This document shows, piece by piece, positions 10,230 to 18,628 of a stretch of DNA of 18,689 nt. Origin of the DNA: Symbiodinium natans (lineage: Eukaryota; Sar; Dinophyceae; Suessiales; Symbiodiniaceae); the NCBI GenBank assembly GCA_905221605.1, contig CAJNDS010001444.1, forward strand, positions 1 to 18,689, read 5' to 3'. Within the stretch, counting starts at the first letter, position 1; each line of letters starts with the position of its first letter. Under the pieces are notes generated by a model. It was not told where the DNA came from. It worked only from the letters and a program-made list of their open reading frames with translations, and did not search any database. The position numbers and the translations under genes are program-made.

Positions 10230-10972
10230 TCAGACACTGGACACCGTGGCAGTGTGCCTGCGAGTTTGGAATAGAACATACTGCTGCCTAGATGCCGTGC
10301 TGTTGGCGATGGCCAAGTGTGCAATCACTGCCTCCTGGCCACCACAGTCGAAGATGCGCCATAACACTCGCTTGAGGACATGAAGATTGCCCCTCCCAGC
10401 TGCCAGGTGGGACACCGTTGCCAGCGTGCCGCCCCTTGTCATCAAGGCATTCAGTGACATGTGGGAGCACAGCGCAGACGTCATCTGCTGGTGGTTCGGA
10501 TTGGCAGAGCGAGTTTGATCTGCGAGGATCATGAGGGGAGTCCAGTGTGGAGGATTTCTGCCAATGCCCGTGGTGCCGTTGGCCAGCTGCGGCGCTTTCT
10601 CGAGCAGAGCAAACACGAGGGGCAGGGACGCGGTTCGAACTGCCCAGTGAAGCGCATTCATGCCGCTGGGGTCAGCCATGTTGGCCAGCGCAGCCGGCCT
10701 CAGGTTCCGAACCATGTTCAGCGCCTCGGCCTCCTGGCCGTTGAAGATGAGGCCCAGCAAGCCGTCTGAGACCTCACTCTCCGTCTGCCTGGCCAGCAGC
10801 TGAGTCATGTGACGCTGCTGCTCCGTCATGAGCTGGCAAAGCCTGCGAACCTCTTCTCTCGTGTTTGGCTCCTCCACCTGCGGCACATCCTCAGCCGCAG
10901 CCGCAGACCCCGCAGGGTTGTCGTCGCGGTCCGAGACCTCCACCTCAACGGCCACGTCCACCATCTCCTCAC
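10230..10972 (-). CDS. Ankyrin-repeat protein (main exon)
   Basis: The open frame has an ATG at 10964 and a stop at 10230 (244 residues unspliced). The N-terminus is acidic, followed by a coiled-coil-like helix (about 36-62, rich in Glu, Arg, Gln and Leu). Ankyrin repeats follow: about 92-124 (Gly-Met-Asn-Ala-Leu-His-Trp-Ala-Val then Leu-Pro-Leu-Val), about 138-170 (Trp-Thr-Pro-Leu-Met-Ile-Leu-Ala, with an insertion) and about 178-205 (His-Leu-Ala-Ala-Gly-Arg-Gly-Asn). Ankyrin repeats bind other proteins; the partner is unknown. The frame is open back to an AG|G acceptor at 10973, so it may continue an upstream Ser/Pro-rich exon at 11511-11172. The last 30 residues are not ankyrin-like and may be intronic (see 10000-10176). 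The gene lies inside the proposed large intron, on the same strand. A GGTCCGAGACC motif falls at 10928-10938 within the Val-Ser-Asp codons. Confidence 0.72.
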
Positions 10973-11171
10973 CTCAAGCGCAGACTAAACTGATGGACAC
11001 AGGGACCATGGACTTCAACTCCACTTCACTAGACTAGTAGACTTGTAGACTAATAGCGAAATGGTTTGGGGTTCAGGGTTCAGGGTTCAGGGCTCAGGCG
11101 ACCTGAAGTATTTGAATTTGTATATGTAGTTTAATTGAAAAATTTGAGATTGAATATTGCCAGCTGCAGAC
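10973..11171 (-). other. Candidate intron of the ankyrin gene carrying TTCAGGG repeats
   Basis: A GT donor (TGGG|GTCTGC at 11172/11171, phase 1) and an AG|GT acceptor (10973/10972, supplying two bases) would remove 199 nt and join the frames as Gly-Glu-Glu-Met. The interval is AT-rich near the donor and carries three plus-strand copies of TTCAGGG (about 11072-11092), one base away from the telomeric TTTAGGG and opposite in orientation to the chromosome-end arrays. Confidence 0.4.
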
Positions 11172-11511
11172 CCCAGTCACCGTCAGCATGGTCGACGACG
11201 ACCTCGGCAGCAGCTCCAATCGACCCTGAGGGTGAGGTCTTCTTGCTCCCTGCCAGCTGGCGGTCCAACTTCCCCAGCTCCGACACAAGACCCCTGAGAG
11301 TCTCGAAGTCCTCCTGGCCAAACCCTGCCCTGGGGGTTCCTGGCTCGGGGGTTCCAGCTGGAGATGAACCTTTGGGACTTCCAGCAGGAGGAGCCGCAGC
11401 TGCTCGGACCTCGCGGATGCTGCGCTTCCCGGTCAGAGACCGCCCAACTTCTCCATCACTGGAGACTCCGGACAGGTCTACAGACTCCACGGTCGACATG
11501 CCGCTGGTCAT
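11172..11511 (-). CDS. Ser/Pro/Ala-rich N-terminal exon, probably of the ankyrin gene
   Basis: An ATG at 11511 opens a frame that stays open to a stop at 11131 (126 residues). An in-frame TGA lies upstream, so this ATG is a reasonable start. The product is low complexity: a Val/Ser/Asp-rich start, then Gly-Thr-Pro-Glu-Pro-Gly-Thr-Pro-like repeats and a short helical segment (Leu-Arg-Gly-Leu-Val-Ser-Glu-Leu-Gly-Lys-Leu). No domain is recognised. The last few residues before the stop come from AT-rich sequence unlike the rest, which suggests a donor before them. Joining to 10972-10230 gives 360 residues. A GGTCAGAGACC motif at 11431-11441 is read here in another frame (Arg-Ser-Leu-Thr). Confidence in coding is moderate. 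Confidence 0.48.
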
Positions 11512-12173
11512 CTCGGTCTCGGAGGCAACGTGGATCCAGGAAGCACCATCCTCACAAAGGCTGGAGCTGACTACTCACTCACTGCTTCGCAGACAGCGAG
11601 CGACGGTGAAGGATTGACTGACCGACTGAACATGAAGTCAAGAAAGCCCTCGAGAATCAGAAGTTCAAGCCGCAAAATCACTGACTAAAAACCTCTGTCC
11701 TCAGAAGCAGAAGAAGCGGCACCAGCTCCAGCAGAGCGCGGTCGAGCCTTCCAGGGCAATGGCAATTGGCAATTGGCAATTGGCTATATAGGAATAAATA
11801 TAAAACAGCGTCTTTCTCATCTTGAATTGTCAAATTGTCACATTGTCAAGTTGTCATCAATGAGTTTTTTATTACTAATTTATTACAGTCCACTGCTCAT
11901 GCCGCGTGCCCGCCTTGCCTTGGCCTTCATCTTGGGGCGACTCTGAAGAAGAGCTCTCCCGCGAGCCTCTTCACGCTCACGCTCAGGCTCAGCATCATCG
12001 CCGCTCCGAGAGCGCTGAGCCCTCGAAGAGCTCAGAGCCACCTGGCACAAGAACTTGAACAGAAACCGCTTCTCTCCGAAACAAAGTGCACAGACTGAGT
12101 CAGCTCAGCTTCAGAACTAGAAATCAGCAGTCAGCAGGAGTCTCAAGAGCACTTGCACGCTCAGGGCCTGCAA
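11512..12173. other. Gene-free spacer between the ankyrin and phosphatase-like genes
   Basis: No supportable gene on either strand. Around 11758-11790 there is a short tandem CAATTGG run (four copies, ending in a TATATAGG sequence), followed near 11825-11862 by ATTGTCA repeats. Both lie about 250-350 bp upstream of the ankyrin gene's proposed ATG on its strand, so a regulatory role is conceivable but unsupported. The rest is Ser/Leu-type random frames. Confidence 0.5.
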
Positions 12174-12861
12174 CTAGCCTACGGCATAGCAGTAGTTGCT
12201 GCACTCCCTGGCCTCAGAGAGGGCCACCCACCCAAGGGAACGGGCCATCGCCTCGAAGTCTGCAGGGCTCATCAACATGTTGAGCTTGACTCGGTTCTCG
12301 GCGTCCCTGAAGCCCAGGCTGAGCTGGGCAGGCCTGCTCAAGGCGCTCAGAGAGCGAAGGCCCTCCGCGCTGAAGAACGTGTGCATGTTGCGGAGAGAAT
12401 TGATGGGCACCACGTTCGGCCTGCGCTCCCTCGAGTGCTTCGACTCGGGCGCCATGGAGCCAAGGTCAACGAGACCCCGCAGCTTATTCAAGTAGGTGTG
12501 CACGTCATCTGGCGGGCAGCCCGTCAGGAAGATGAGGAAGAGGGCCAGCACAAAACTTGATCTGTGAGCCCCGTTTTTGCAGCTCACAAGTATCTTGCGG
12601 CCTGCAGCAAGCAACCTCAACATCCTTTGGAACACTTTGATCATCAAGCCCTTGTCGATATCCCCGGCAGCGAGGCCTGTCCCGTCGTACGTGCCCAGCC
12701 TTTCGATCCTCGAGTCGTGAACGACTGGTGGGTACGCGGCTGCCGCCAGGATGGCGGCAATCCCATTGTCCAACAACTCCGTGATCTGGCCACTGGCTGC
12801 TCCACCCCCCAGCCAAAGCTGCCCGCCGCTGGGAAGGTCCAAGACCACGTGCATGGGATGC
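12174..12861 (-). CDS. Dual-specificity-phosphatase-like protein, catalytic exon
   Basis: This exon holds a C-x5-R active-site loop, Val-Ser-Cys-Lys-Asn-Gly-Ala-His-Arg-Ser-Ser, the signature of the cysteine-dependent protein tyrosine / dual-specificity phosphatase superfamily. In the spliced protein the nucleophile is Cys160 and the phosphate-binding Arg is 166. Asp133 or Asp135, in an Ala-Gly-Asp-Ile-Asp stretch about 25 residues earlier, is a candidate general acid. A Leu-Trp-Leu-Gly-Gly-Gly-Ala-Ala segment near 82-89 resembles the start of many such domains (Leu-x-Leu-Gly-x3-Ala). After the loop comes a hydrophobic helix and a Pro-rich tail. The frame extends upstream of its ATG (12854) to a CAG|G acceptor at 12862, and the exon at 13173-12977 joins in frame (294 residues in total). 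Activity is inferred from the loop only; the substrate is unknown. Confidence 0.75.
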
Positions 12862-12976
12862 CTGCCACAGGATGCGCGAAAGTGAAAGGCTGCTACTAAA
12901 AGGCTAAAGGAAAACTAAACTGAACGTCGCTACGACCAGACTGCGCAGCACTCAAGAGCGTGTGCCCTACACTGGC
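12862..12976 (-). other. 115-nt GC-AG intron in the phosphatase-like gene
   Basis: The donor is CAGAG|GCCAGT at 12977/12976 and the acceptor CCTGTGGCAG|GCAT at 12862/12861, with pyrimidine-rich stretches upstream (TTTTCCTTTAGCCTTTTTAG and CCTTTCACTTTC). Exon 1 ends in phase 2 and exon 2 supplies the third base, making an AGG codon. The identical AG|G on both sides is typical of dinoflagellate introns. An in-frame TAG just inside the donor would otherwise end exon 1. Confidence 0.7.
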
Positions 12977-13173
12977 CTCTGGTTGTAGGCGTCCCAGCAG
13001 ACTTTCTGCAGATTGCGACCAGCCCCGTAGCTGTCCGTCACGAGGATCTTGGCCAGGTCCGAGACCGCCGCCGCCTTGAGTTCTTTGCTGCGCTTGCCAT
13101 CTCTCTCATCGGTCGGGTAGGCGTACTCATCAAGAGCGCGACTGCGAGAGTCCAGCGGAGCAAAATCAGTCAT
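12977..13173 (-). CDS. Dual-specificity-phosphatase-like protein, N-terminal exon
   Basis: The ATG at 13173 starts 65 complete codons plus two bases of an Arg codon. The frame reads about 13 codons further upstream only through a TTG, so the ATG is chosen. The segment is charged and soluble (Met-Thr-Asp-Phe-Ala-Pro-Leu-Asp start; Lys-Arg-Ser-Lys-Glu-Leu-Lys-Ala helix; Lys-Val-Cys-Trp-Asp-Ala-Tyr end) with no transmembrane segment. It would form the N-terminal lobe before the catalytic exon. A GGTCCGAGACC motif at 13056-13066 overlaps the Ala-Val-Ser-Asp-Leu codons. Confidence 0.62.
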
Positions 13174-13360
13174 GGCTTCGGCGGCCCAGAAGGGCCAATC
13201 AACCACAATCAAGCAGTGTCAACCAATCACTGCCAATCACTCACTATCTGAGCCAATAATATTGGCATCAATCGGCAGGGTTTTGCTGGCACACTTTCCA
13301 AGAAGCAAAACCTATGAGGCACATGAAGTCACACACGAAGTCACACATGAGTCGTATATA

Positions 13361-13447
13361 AATAAATAAATAAATATATATATATATATATATGAATATA
13401 TATATATATAATATGTCATGTGTATATATATATATATATATATATAT
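13361..13447. repeat. AAAT and TA microsatellite
   Basis: A short (AAAT)n run is followed by two blocks of (TA)n separated by GAATATA and ATATGTCATGTGTATA. It lies within the gene-free stretch 13174-13528, between the phosphatase-like gene and the transposase-like exon 1. Just before it is an imperfect direct repeat, GAAGTCACACACGAAGTCACACA. Nothing else is recognisable in that stretch. Confidence 0.88.
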
Positions 13448-13528
13448 GAATGTTTTCTATTTGATACTCTGATACACGGGTATTCAACAAGCAGACTGTT
13501 GGTTAGCCCGAAGTCGCCCCACACGGTC

Positions 13529-14789
13529 CTGTCCAAGGACCAGCAAAGAAGTTCTCGAATCGCTGGAAAGCTTCCAGGTGGGTGCCTGAGCGGGCGTGCT
13601 CTGAATCATCGAAACTCATGCAAAGCTGGACCAGATCATGGGCGCACAGTTGGGCTTGAGACCACTCTTCAAGAACTGGAGCAGGTGTCTCACCAAGCAC
13701 TAAAAGCTTCTCTGGATTTTTCATGATGGCAGAGGCCTTCTGCCGCAAGGCCTTAAGCAGGTTGCCTTTGTTGAGGACCTTCGAGATCGAGAAATTCCCA
13801 CCCAAATTGCCTAGGAACTTGGTAAGCTGTTCGACGATGTTACCCACACGGTGCTGCAGGCAAAGAGAAGGAATAAACAAGTGATCCCGATCCAGCGACT
13901 GGTCGACGTACTTTAAGAGTCTCACGTTTGCAGCGTGGGCATCTGACGTGCTGAGCGTGGCCCGAAACCTTACCAGCTCTGAGAGCGTCTGGGTGAATCC
14001 ACCTGGGCCAGCACTCAGGGCTGCATGCATCGTCGCGGAGTTCATGACAGGGCTGAGGACAGCAGGGCTCCTACAGATGTGCTCATCACGCACGACATGA
14101 CTGCCCTCGACCCGGTAAGTCAGCTGAGCATGGGAGCAAAGCACTGAATAGGAAGCCCTGATCCCATCCCTGAAGCTCAAATCAAACGTCGACTCGTCGA
14201 ACATGATGTTCTTGATGGCGTACATGAGCTTCAGGGGTTGGGTGTCGCCAGATGCCTGGTCCGAGACCGGAGCCTGGTCCGAGACCTGCGTCGACAGATT
14301 CTTGAGGCCCTTCATTTGCCCTGTCAAAATCGCTTGCGCGAGGACGAGGCGACTTGAAGCCGCATGGCTCTGACCAGCGCCTTCAATAGAGCTTGCAATG
14401 TGACGCTGCGCACTCTTTTCTGCACTAAACCCAGCTCTGAGAATGGCAGGAACTGACCAAGTCTTCCAAGCACCGCGCCCACTTGACTTTTGACGCTGCA
14501 AGCCGTGCTCATGCAGAGGCATGTGGTAATCTGGGTTTCTAGAGCGGCCGCTGGCATTGTATGACCTGGCCTGTTTGTCCAGCATTGCTTGTTTCTTGTC
14601 TAGTTTCTTCTTCACTTTCTTACCAGGTCTGAGACCGAGCTTCCATCCAGGTCTGAGACCGACAAGGCCCTTCCGCACGCTGGCAGAACTTCCAGTTGCA
14701 GCACCCGTCTGCGAAGCCTGGGCATCGTTGAGAATACCCAACACATCATCCAGCTCGAGGACCCCAGGCCCCTCGCCATCTGAATCCAT
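13529..14789 (-). CDS. Transposase-like gene, exon 1: basic N-terminus and RNase-H-like core
   Basis: The start is the ATG at 14789; the frame is open to a TAA at 13503 (428 residues unspliced) and is cut here at the GA donor 13529/13528 (420 codons plus one base). The first 30 residues are acidic; residues 38-75 are Lys/Arg-rich with two Gly-Leu-Arg-Pro-Gly repeats, a plausible DNA-binding or nuclear-import segment. From about 186 the sequence looks like the start of an RNase-H-like transposase fold: Phe-Asp-Glu-Ser with Asp198, beta-like strands to about 235, then Thr-Ser-Asp-Ala-His-Ala-Ala-Asn with Asp283 and, 27 residues on, Cys-Leu-Gln-His-Arg. This D...D...(C-x2-H) spacing recalls hAT-like transposases and an abundant dinoflagellate family. 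The end (Phe-Glu-Asn-Phe-Phe-Ala-Gly-Pro-Trp) runs into the Cys/His-rich start of exon 2 when spliced. Four GGTCNGAGACC motifs lie in this exon. Function is inference. Confidence 0.72.
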
Positions 14790-15463
14790 GCTGAGGCCCC
14801 AGACTCGTGGGGATTCTGAAAACTAATATTAATACGTTGCAATTCGGACTTCGTCTTCGTCTATGTAGTCTACTCAGGCTCTCGCTCAGTATGGTCCTTG
14901 AACCAGGTCCAAGCTGGGCCACACAAAGACTGAGAGCTGTCGCTTCGATCTCATGAACACTGACTGATGGCAACAGCCTGCTTGGCAGGAGCGCGCTTTT
15001 TTCTGAGTCGCAGCCTTGGTTGGGTTTTGCTTTAGAGTTAGAGGCTTTGTTTGACTGTGTGACTGTCTGGCTTCGAGACAACAATGAACAATGACAAGCC
15101 TGACTAACAAGTGAGTGAGTAGCGTGAGACACGTACTGCACTTCTGCGCGCAAACATGAAAACATAAATTGTCATGAATCATAAATGTCTTAAATCAATC
15201 ATAAACCAGCAATGAAAACATGCACGCCAGCCGTACACACTGTCACCTGAGTTCTGACTTGCACACGAACTCACTCGCGCGCTCACATAGTCTGCGCTGC
15301 TGCAGCACATGCACTTGCACTGAGCGCGAAAAACAGACAAGTAGAAAAAATGATCAATGATAAAGCTCAGAGAGCACGGAAAGACCAGTTGCGACAAGCT
15401 CAGAGAGCAATACTGTAACCTGCCAGCTGGCCCATGATAAGTCAGAGACTACTGGACAGGCTT
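14790..15463. other. Gene-free spacer upstream of the transposase-like gene
   Basis: No supportable gene. This would hold the promoter and leader of the gene starting at 14789 and the 3' end of the oxygenase-like gene. There is a short AT-rich patch (TAATATTAATA, about 14825-14835) some 40 bp upstream of the ATG, but no TATA box and no spliced-leader relic that I could find. The other frames here are short and compositionally random. Confidence 0.5.
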
Positions 15464-16276
15464 TCACTCCATGGCCAAGGAGCTCACAGAAACCAAAGGA
15501 AAATTCAAGTACTTCAAACAGCATTGGTCAGCAAAAGACATCAGCTGAAGATCGCGAATATGAAAAGCAGCCACAACAATCCTTTTGCCTTGCCACTCGC
15601 AGGAGTGATGCTTCTTCTGCGGATCGAAAGCAACCCCTGGGAATTGTAGAGGAAGACGCCTGCCCAGCGTGCGTCCATCACAGGCTAAATCAGGCCCACT
15701 GAAATCTTCTACCCATAACTCGCCTCCAGAGAACCTGGAAACAGGAATTAACGTATTGCGACTGCCCCTCAAGTTATTGGCATCAGAGTGCATGCCAAAG
15801 CGAACATTTCGCATAAAAGCCACCGAGCTGAATGGCTCATCAGTGCAACTGCGCACAGAGACAGCCAGAAAAGTCGATAGCCATGCATGCCGATGCACGT
15901 TGGATCTGAGACCCACCATCTGTCCAAACACATACGCACCAGTGGTGAAGCTAACCGGCTCATGTTCAGAACACCAAGCACCACCATCCGCTACCACATT
16001 CCTCGCGCGCTCCCTTGGCAGGAGGGTGCACAACTTAGAGAACGTGTCCATAGAAGCATACCCGCTCTCCAACGCCTCCTTCGCCAACAGGTCACACTTA
16101 GAAGAGGGCGGCTCCAGCGATGGCAGCGGCACCTTGATGAGGTCGATGCCAACAGGTAATGCGACCTGCTCACGTTGGCTGCCCCAGCTTTGCCGGCACC
16201 AGATGGGAAATGGAACATCATGCTGGAGTTCGTAGTGCCCGATGCGACGACACCCTGGGCACGAAGCCGAGGCCAT
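15464..16276 (-). CDS. Fe(II)/2-oxoglutarate-dependent oxygenase-like protein
   Basis: A complete 270-residue frame from the ATG at 16276. The C-terminal half has the jelly-roll oxygenase signature: His163-Ser-Asp165 (H-x-D iron ligands) in Phe-Gly-Met-His-Ser-Asp-Ala-Asn-Asn, then Phe-Ser-Gly-Gly-Glu-Leu-Trp-Val-Glu at 182-190, a distal His at 223 or 224, and Lys-Arg-Ile-Val-Val-Ala-Ala-Phe at 231-238, whose Arg232 should bind 2-oxoglutarate. The N-terminus has Cys-Pro-Gly-Cys and later a Cys-rich segment. Such enzymes hydroxylate proteins, nucleic acids or small molecules; the substrate here is unknown. I know closely similar domains as a multi-copy dinoflagellate family often lying beside mobile elements (from memory). 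It lies 0.67 kb upstream, on the same strand, of the transposase-like gene. All expected ligands are present, so it is probably intact. Confidence 0.82.
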   Translation of the reverse strand: MASASCPGCRRIGHYELQHDVPFPIWCRQSWGSQREQVALPVGIDLIKVPLPSLEPPSSKCDLLAKEALESGYASMDTFSKLCTLLPRERARNVVADGGAWCSEHEPVSFTTGAYVFGQMVGLRSNVHRHAWLSTFLAVSVRSCTDEPFSSVAFMRNVRFGMHSDANNLRGSRNTLIPVSRFSGGELWVEDFSGPDLACDGRTLGRRLPLQFPGVAFDPQKKHHSCEWQGKRIVVAAFHIRDLQLMSFADQCCLKYLNFPLVSVSSLAME

Positions 16277-16631
16277 TCCAAAGATCTAAGTCTAAATGTG
16301 ACTAGAGTTTCCAGACAAAGTTGCCAGCTCAGACAGCTACTTCAATGCAGCCAATGCATCCCATCTGACACACTCTCGCCGAGAGCCAACAGAGCCAAGA
16401 GCGGATTGGCGCACTAAGTCACTTAATCCTGCAGTCACGCAGTTTGCAACAGCAAGCCGATAAGACCACAAGTCGGTCCAGGTCCGAGACCGCTACTAGG
16501 CTACTAGCAAAGCTGCCGATGCATGCATCATGTATCATGCATGTTGTCTTGTCGTTGTCATTGTCGTTGTCGTGGTCGTTGTGGTTGTGGTTGCGGTTGT
16601 GGTTGTTGTGATTGTTGTGATTGTTGTGATG

Positions 16632-16681
<50 letters not shown>

Positions 16682-17140
16682 GGCTGCTGCTGCTGTAATC
16701 ATGTTTCATGTCGGGATTGGTGAATTTGAAGTTGTTGACGACATTGACATTGATCCTGAAGGAAGATCTCATTGACTCACATTGGTTTTACGTAGTCTAT
16801 CGTCTATCATAGTATTATATAATTATTACTTATATATATATATAATTGTATAGTAATCATTTTGAGATTTTTCAATATTTGAAGTTGTTCGTTAATTTGA
16901 GCGTTTTGAACAACATTTTTAAAACATTTTTATCATTTTTATATACAATAATTGGAATATAAAGTTTTTTTGCGTTTTTGCCTTTGTTGTTGCTTCTTGT
17001 TTTTTCTTTTTTGCAAATGTTTTTTGAGTGTTTTGTCTTTTTTTGGTTTTTGGTTTTTCTGGTTTTCGGTGGCTTTCATACAAAAACTACCCACAGGCCT
17101 TATTGAAATCGCCCAAAAAACTGCTTTTTTTTAGTACTGA
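16277..17140. other. Gene-free spacer with microsatellites
   Basis: Nothing gene-like. A GGTCCGAGACC motif lies at 16481-16491. From about 16543 to 16692 is a degenerate then pure (TTG)n array, listed separately. A (TA)n tract follows at about 16830-16850, and from about 16900 to 17135 the sequence is T-rich with TTTTTG runs. Open frames in this part are low-complexity artefacts (poly-Val, poly-Cys, poly-Asn, Phe/Leu-rich). Confidence 0.55.
16543..16692. repeat. (TTG)n trinucleotide array
   Basis: It begins as GTCGTTGTC/GTGGTTGTG variants and becomes a pure (TTG)n run from about 16634 to 16680, ending in CTGCTGCTG. It lies outside all supportable genes. Confidence 0.9.
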
Positions 17141-17800
17141 AATCGAGGCTCCCCCCAAATCAGCAAGGACCTCTACGGGCCCTGACGTGCCGAAGGCCCG
17201 AAAAGGACCGAGGCTACCCCGAACCCCAAAGTAAATAAGGGCCTCTACGGGCCCTAACGTGCCGAAGGCCCGAAAAGGGCCGAGGCTACCCCGAACCCCA
17301 GCTTAAACCCTAACACCGCAAAACCCTGCGAAGGCCTTCAAGTAAATAAGGGCCTCTACGGGCCCTAACGTGCCGAAGGCCCGAAAAGGGCCGAGGCTAC
17401 CCCGAACCCGAGCTTAAACCCTAGCGATTGAAATACTCATTGGCGAAAAACTCATGACTAGGTTCCCTGACCTTTAAATGAATAAAACCTCTGACACGCC
17501 GAAGGTCCGAACAAGGCCCCGAGCGACCCCAAGAGCCACCAAAATGCTTCAAAAGGCTTCAAAAGGCCCCCTAAAAGAAGGGGGACCCCAGGATGCCCGT
17601 ACCCGCAATGAAAAATGAGATTTTTTGATAGTGAAATCGATGCTTAATTGAGGCCCTTAAAGAAGGGGAATCCAGGAGCAGACACAAAGGGTTCCCTGAC
17701 CTTCAAATAAATAAGGGCCTCTACGGGCCCTGACACGCCGAAGGCCCGAAAAGGGCCGAGGCTACCCCCAACCCCAGCTTAAACCCAAACAGCGCAACTT
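17141..17800. repeat. Subtelomeric GC-rich repeat with paired hairpins
   Basis: At least four copies, plus a degraded one, of a core of about 75-85 bp are present: about 17157-17229, 17230-17315, 17341-17425, 17462-17530 (degraded) and 17690-17790. Two adjacent copies start about 111 bp apart. Each core contains GGGCCTCTACGGGCCC and then AGGCCCGAAAAGGGCC, both able to fold as short GC stems (the second is GGCCC, a GAAAA loop, GGGCC). Several copies end in CTTAAACCC, a telomere-like piece. No open frame is supported. Confidence 0.82.
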
Positions 17801-17879
17801 TAAAAACATCAAAGCAAGGATCAGAGCACAAGAAAATAAATTCCATAAACCCTAAACCCTAATAGAGTATAGTTTGGGT

Positions 17880-17945
17880 GGCCGGAGTGGGTTGACGGGC
17901 AACGCGAGCGCGCGGCCCGGGCCCGAGCGCGCGCCCTCCCCTGAC
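17880..17945. other. GC-rich palindromic junction before the telomeric array
   Basis: A block of about 60 bp of almost pure G and C (GCGCGCGGCCCGGGCCCGAG, then GCGCGCGCC) separates the repeat region, which ends in CCCTAAACCCTAATAG, from the internal telomeric array. It is self-complementary around GGCCCGGGCC. Confidence 0.55.
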
Positions 17946-17946
17946 A

Positions 17947-18295
17947 CACCCTAAACCCTAAACCCTAAACCCTAAACCCTAACCCTAAACCCTAAACCCT
18001 AAACCCTAAACCCTAAACCCTAAACCCTAAACCCTAAACCCTAAACCCTAAACCCTAAACCCTACGCCCTACGCCCTCAGCCCTAAGCCCTATCTCTAGG
18101 CACCAACTTCAATGGCGAACCCTAACCCTAAACCCTAAACCCTAAACCCTAAACCCTAAACCCTAAACCCTAAACCCTAAACCCTAAACCCTAAACCTAA
18201 CCCTAAACCCTAAACCCTAAACCCTAAACCCTAAACCCTAAACCCTAAACCCTAAACCCTAAACCCTAAACCCTAAACCCTAAACCCTAAACCCT
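17947..18295. repeat. Second CCCTAAA array, same orientation as the left end
   Basis: Two blocks of CCCTAAA heptamers (about 17947-18063 and 18119-18295) are separated by about 55 bp of variant sequence (CCTACGCCCTACGCCCTCAG and unique bases). A few units are hexamers (CCCTAA). The strand sense is identical to bases 1-91, so this is an interstitial array and not the opposite chromosome end, unless the assembly is wrong. Confidence 0.92.
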
Positions 18296-18610
18296 AGGCC
18301 CAAAACCCCCAAACCCCTAGGCCCAAAACCCTAGGCCCAAAACCCTAGGCCCAAAACCCTAGGCCCAAACCCTAGGCCCAAAATCCTAGGCCCAACACCC
18401 TAGGCCCAAAAGCCTAGGCCCAAAACCCTAGGCGCAACACCCTAGGCCCAAAACCCGAGGCCCAAAACCCTCGGCCCAAAACCCTAGGCCCAAAACCCTA
18501 GGCCCAAAACCCTAGACCCAAAACCCTAGGCAACAACCCTAGGCCCAAAACCCTAGGCCCAAAACCCTAGGCCCAAAACCCTAGGCCGAAAACCCTAGGC
18601 CCAAAACCCT
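18296..18610. repeat. 14-bp CCCTAGGCCCAAAA tandem array
   Basis: About 22 copies of a 14-bp unit with scattered variants (cctaggcgcaacac, cccgaggcccaaaa, cctagaccc). Each unit divides into CCCTAGG and CCCAAAA, both two changes or fewer from CCCTAAA, and the array runs directly on from the telomeric block in phase. Confidence 0.9.
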
Positions 18611-18628
18611 AAACCAAACCCTAAATAG

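Noticed and set aside
12153-12560. Plus-strand frame opposite the phosphatase-like exon
   Set aside because: The minus strand carries the C-x5-R motif and a consistent two-exon model; the plus frame is a shadow.
15669-16235. A 188-residue plus-strand frame
   Set aside because: It is antisense to the oxygenase-like gene with its clear H-x-D signature.
16419-16775. Frames rich in Asn, Cys or Val
   Set aside because: These are translations of the (TTG)n array.
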